Positions 61,583 through 64,000 of a DNA stretch of 64,000 bases are shown here, one piece after another. Both the position numbers and the translations under genes were made by a program. Position 1 is the first letter of the stretch. Every line of letters begins with the position of its first letter. Source of the DNA: Streptacidiphilus fuscans (GTDB lineage Bacteria; Actinomycetota; Actinomycetes; Streptomycetales; Streptomycetaceae); the NCBI RefSeq assembly GCF_015690355.1, contig NZ_JADPRT010000014.1, forward strand, positions 167,067 to 231,066, given 5' to 3'. The notes below the pieces were generated by a model. It did no database searches. It was not told the origin of the DNA and was given only the letters and a program-made list of their open reading frames with translations.

Positions 61583-62542
61583 TCAGCCAGCCTGGTGGTC
61601 CCGGGCTTCGACGGCGCGCAGGACAGCAACCATGTCCTGCGCGCCGTCGCCGTTCTCCGCCGCCAACGCGGCCGTCTCGGCGTAGAGGGCGTGGCAGACG
61701 TCCAGCAGCGGCGCGGCGACTCCCGCCCGTTCGGCTGCCTCGGCGATCAGGCGGTTGTTCTTCAGCACGTCCAGGATGCCCGCCTGGACCGAGAAGTCAC
61801 GCTGCCTCAGCTTCGCCGCCTTGCCGCGTGAGACGGCGCTCGCCATCGGCCCGGTGTCGACGACGGAGCGGAAGACGTCGAGGTCCAGGCCGTGCCGCTC
61901 GGCGAAGTGGAAGGCCTCGGCCAGGCCGGTGACCGTGGTGATCAGGAAGATGTTGACCGCGAGCTTGGTGCGCAGCGCCTGCGGCACCGGGCCACAGACG
62001 AAGGCCTCCCGCCAGAGCGGTTCGAGCAGCGCCTGCACGGCCGCCACCGCGTCCGGCTCGCCCGCCAGCATCGCGACCAGCGTTCCCTCCTCGGCCGGGA
62101 CGCGTGAACCGGAGACCGGGGCCTCGACGTAGCGCCCGCCCGCCGCGCGGATGTCACGCTCCAGGGCGGCGGAGAACTCGGGCGAGGTCGTGCCCATGTG
62201 GACGACGGTACGCGCGCGGACGCGGGTCGCGAAGTCCGGCGTGCCGCGACGCAGGACAGCGTCCACGGCGTCCTCGTCGGCGAGCATCAGCACCACCGTG
62301 GCGCAGCGCCGGAACACCTCGGTGGGATCCGCAGCGACCTCCACCGCGCCCTCCGCCGCGCCCTCCGCCCCAGCGGTGCGCAGCGGCTCGGCGCGGGCGG
62401 CGGTCCGGTTCCAGACCACCAGCGGCGTGCCGGAGCGGGCCAGGTTGAGTGCCATGGGCAGGCCCATCACGCCCAGCCCCACGAATCCGACCGGCGTCCC
62501 CAAGTCCCTACGCGGGTCCAGCGGGTTCATACGCGTGTCCAC
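61583..62542 (-). CDS. HIBADH-family NAD(P)-dependent dehydrogenase
   Basis: Oxidoreductase of about 319 residues of the 3-hydroxyisobutyrate dehydrogenase family. GFVGLGVMGLPMALNLARSG is the glycine-rich nucleotide site, APVSGSRVPAEEGTLVAMLAG the substrate loop and NIFLITTVTGLAEAFHFAERHG the C-terminal helix, with the catalytic Lys in the KLAVN segment. The GTG at 62542 has GGGAG six bases upstream; the ATG at 62530 is less likely. It is divergent from a GNAT gene, with two palindromes between. The substrate may be 3-hydroxyisobutyrate, tartronate semialdehyde or another hydroxyacid. Confidence 0.85.
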   Translation of the reverse strand: MDTRMNPLDPRRDLGTPVGFVGLGVMGLPMALNLARSGTPLVVWNRTAARAEPLRTAGAEGAAEGAVEVAADPTEVFRRCATVVLMLADEDAVDAVLRRGTPDFATRVRARTVVHMGTTSPEFSAALERDIRAAGGRYVEAPVSGSRVPAEEGTLVAMLAGEPDAVAAVQALLEPLWREAFVCGPVPQALRTKLAVNIFLITTVTGLAEAFHFAERHGLDLDVFRSVVDTGPMASAVSRGKAAKLRQRDFSVQAGILDVLKNNRLIAEAAERAGVAAPLLDVCHALYAETAALAAENGDGAQDMVAVLRAVEARDHQAG

Positions 62543-62590
62543 GAGCTGCTCCCGGAATCTTGCAGGCCGAATCGTGCAGGCCCTTGCTTC

Positions 62591-62634
62591 TATGACGTAC
62601 GTCATAATAATGGGAACTATGACAGCCGTCATAG
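62591..62634. promoter_or_regulatory. Two TATGAC palindromes in a divergent promoter region
   Basis: TATGACGTACGTCATA at 62591-62606 is a perfect 16-bp palindrome. A second site with arms CTATGAC and GTCATAG (spacer AGCC) is at 62617-62634; centres are 27 bp apart. The second covers the GNAT start codon. Two TetR-sized sites lie between the dehydrogenase and the GNAT-TetR genes, so the TetR protein is the probable binder. Confidence 0.7.
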
Positions 62635-63176
62635 AGCTTGTCCGCCCCGACCATCGGAGCGCGTTGCACCTGCTCTTCGCCGCCTGCTCGCCGGAGACGG
62701 TCCAGCTCCGGTTCCGGGCGCGCCTGCCCGCGCTTCCCGCCGCCTACCTGGAGAGCCTGCTGGCCGGACCGCCGGAGCTGCACGACGCCGTGGTCGCTTC
62801 GGACCGCGACTCCGGCACGGTCGTCGGGCTCGGCAGTCTCGCCCTGCCGGACCAATCCCAGCCGGACACAGGCGAGTTGGGGCTGCTGGTGGTGGACGGG
62901 TGGCAGCGGCGCGGGATCGGGCGGGGGATGACCGAGGTCCTGGTGGCCCGCGCGCGGGTCCGGGGAGTCAGCCGGCTCGTCGCCGAGGTCGCGCACGGCC
63001 GCTCGGCGCTGCTCGCCGCGCTGGCGCGTCAGGTCGGGCCCGGCGCGCGGCACAGCACACGAGAAGGGGTCACCGGGCTCTATAGGCTGGACCAACCCTC
63101 GTCCCCGCTGCTGGAGGTCGGTCACCATGACGGGAGCACCCACGTCGGGAACGCCGTCCAAGCGCGGACCGCGTGA
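62619..63176 (+). CDS. GNAT-family acetyltransferase
   Basis: Protein of 185 residues. The N-terminal region (ELVRPDHRSALHLLFAACSPETVQLRFR) is shared with a group of GNATs, and motif A is DGWQRRGIGRGMTEVLVARA. The start at 62619 lies within an operator, so the transcript may be leaderless or the real start may differ. The 3' end overlaps the TetR gene by 50 bases, with TetR's own RBS inside. The substrate is unknown. It is divergent from the HIBADH-family gene. Confidence 0.75.
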   Translation: MTAVIELVRPDHRSALHLLFAACSPETVQLRFRARLPALPAAYLESLLAGPPELHDAVVASDRDSGTVVGLGSLALPDQSQPDTGELGLLVVDGWQRRGIGRGMTEVLVARARVRGVSRLVAEVAHGRSALLAALARQVGPGARHSTREGVTGLYRLDQPSSPLLEVGHHDGSTHVGNAVQARTA

Positions 63177-63756
63177 GCGGATGGTCTACAGCGCCGCCCA
63201 GCTGATCCGCCGTGACGGCGTCGGGGCGACGGGGATGCGTGACGTCGCCGTGCACGCGAACGCGCCGAGGGGCTCGCTGCAGCACTACTTCCCGGGCGGC
63301 AAGGAGCAGTTGGTCAACGAGGCGGTCGGCTGGGCCGGACGCTACGCGGCCCGTCAGGTCGAGCGCTTCCTGGCGGCGCTCAGGTCCGGCGGCGAGCGGC
63401 CCCGACCGAGCGAGCTCTTCGCGGCCATGGTCGGGCAGTGGACCACCGAGTTCGAGACCGTGGGGTTCGCGTCGGGCTGTCCGGTCGCGGCCGTGACCGT
63501 CGACTGCGTCGACGCGTCGGAGTCCGCCCGCACGGCGGCGGCGGAGGCCTTCGGCGTCTGGATCCGGCCGACCGCGGCGGCGCTGAGGGAACTCGGTATC
63601 CCGGAGGAGCGGACGACTCCGCTGGCCACGTTGATGATCAGCGCCCTGGAAGGCGCACTGCTGATGGCCCGCGCGGAGCAGGACATCCGCGCGCTCGCCA
63701 CCGTCTCCACCGAGCTCGGGCCGCTGCTGGACGGGGCCGTCTCCCCGGGAGTGTGA
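63127..63756 (+). CDS. TetR-family regulator (LmrA/YxaF-like)
   Basis: Repressor of 209 residues. The HTH is at about residues 18-65: MVYSAAQLIRRDGVGATGMRDVAVHANAPRGSLQHYFPGGK. The C-terminal domain (ASGCPVAAVTVDC..., LMISALEGALLMARAEQD) resembles the LmrA/YxaF group. GGAGG lies nine bases before the ATG at 63127, inside the end of the GNAT gene. It may bind the TATGAC sites upstream or the GGCACT sites downstream; the sequence cannot decide. Confidence 0.88.
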   Translation: MTGAPTSGTPSKRGPRERMVYSAAQLIRRDGVGATGMRDVAVHANAPRGSLQHYFPGGKEQLVNEAVGWAGRYAARQVERFLAALRSGGERPRPSELFAAMVGQWTTEFETVGFASGCPVAAVTVDCVDASESARTAAAEAFGVWIRPTAAALRELGIPEERTTPLATLMISALEGALLMARAEQDIRALATVSTELGPLLDGAVSPGV

Positions 63757-63765
63757 CTCATTCAT

Positions 63766-63800
63766 GGCACTCAGTGCCTTGGCAGATGGCACTGAGTACC
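63766..63800. promoter_or_regulatory. Two GGCACT palindromes around the etfB promoter
   Basis: GGCACTCAGTGCC (63766-63778) is perfect; GGCACTGAGTACC (63788-63800) has one mismatch. Centres are 22 bp apart. The first lies just upstream of the -35 and the second in the promoter spacer, so binding would block transcription of etfB. Confidence 0.65.
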
Positions 63801-63808
63801 CTTATGGT
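63779..63808 (+). promoter_or_regulatory. Promoter of etfB
   Basis: TTGGCA at 63779-63784 and TATGGT at 63803-63808 with 18 bases between. Start of transcription expected about 75 bases before the GTG at 63892. Confidence 0.55.
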
Positions 63809-63891
63809 GCGAGTACGAGCCCTCCGCGGTGGGAGTGTGCCAACCCGGTACGAGCCAGTTCAGCCGCACAAGTCAGTACAGGAGACAGGTC

Positions 63892-64000
63892 GTGAGCTTG
63901 AGGATCGTTGTCTGTGTGAAGTACGTGCCCGACGCGACAGGTGAGCGGCGGTTCGCGGAGGATTTCACGACCGACCGTGACGGCGTGGACGGCCTGTTGT
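63892..64000 (+). CDS. etfB: Electron transfer flavoprotein beta subunit (5' part)
   Basis: First 36 codons of EtfB, which with EtfA carries electrons from acyl-CoA dehydrogenases to the quinone pool. The opening LRIVVCVKYVPDATGERRF and FTTDRDGVDGLL matches actinobacterial EtfB (FixA). The GTG at 63892 has AGGAG about eight bases upstream. The gene runs past the window end, and etfA probably follows. Control by a TetR-type repressor is suggested by the double palindrome in its promoter. Confidence 0.92.
   Translation, partial: MSLRIVVCVKYVPDATGERRFAEDFTTDRDGVDGLL

Overview
The window is about 64 kb of very GC-rich DNA with strong third-position G/C bias, GTG starts, purine-rich ribosome binding sites and tightly packed genes. 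It looks like the chromosome of a sporulating, filamentous actinobacterium, most likely a Streptomyces relative (Streptomycetaceae). Supporting this are an SsgA-family cell-division protein, a MatB malonyl-CoA synthetase close to the S. coelicolor protein, several SpoIIE-type phosphatases with an anti-sigma-like kinase domain, an ECF sigma factor fused to a membrane/CAP module, a monomeric NADP isocitrate dehydrogenase, and sugar ABC importers without their own ATPase. The genus assignment is inference. No tRNA, rRNA, CRISPR array, insertion sequence or prophage was recognised.

Layout. (1) 1-7.5 kb: an alpha-galactoside-type locus with a lipoprotein sugar binder, two permeases (the second cut by the window edge), a ROK repressor, a divergent ROK-type sugar kinase and a secreted GH27 alpha-galactosidase. 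(2) 7.5-11.6 kb: a YtcJ-like amidohydrolase, a TetR regulator and an NCS1 nucleobase/cation symporter around a clear palindromic operator. (3) 11.6-13.6 kb: a two-gene SPFH/band-7 plus NAD-kinase-like module of unknown function. (4) 13.6-17.8 kb: a signalling operon of two SpoIIE phosphatases and a stand-alone MASE1 membrane sensor. (5) 18-21.3 kb: threonine dehydrogenase, KBL and a LysR regulator. (6) 21.4-29.5 kb: a cyclophilin, a luciferase-like monooxygenase, a permease-GntR-MatB operon, a FAD oxidoreductase and two small proteins. (7) 29.7-34.6 kb: SsgA-like protein, the ECF-CAP fusion, a small lipoprotein and a secreted phosphoesterase. (8) 34.7-39.1 kb: LysR/ArsR, a divergent YeiH-type exporter, a HAD hydrolase and a methyltransferase. 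(9) 39.2-43.8 kb: the potassium pump kdpFABC with an additional 27-codon leader ORF. (10) 43.9-52.2 kb: a second sugar locus with a beta-helix protein, ROK repressor, ABC importer and GH1 beta-glucosidase. (11) 52.2-64 kb: a GNAT protein, a DUF222-HNH protein, a GT39-like glycosyltransferase, a DUF2264 protein behind a LacI-like operator, isocitrate dehydrogenase, a HIBADH-family dehydrogenase divergent from a GNAT/TetR pair, and the start of etfB.

The two carbohydrate loci share one logic: a ROK repressor next to an importer without an ATPase, and a hydrolase that releases the monosaccharide. In streptomycetes such importers usually rely on a shared ATPase (MsiK) encoded elsewhere. Most genes belong to known families. 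The least explained units are the SPFH/NAD-kinase-like pair, the single-polypeptide sigma/zinc-anti-sigma/membrane/CAP protein, the split MASE1/SpoIIE set, the 27-codon ORF ahead of kdpF, and several sharp palindromes in regulatory regions.
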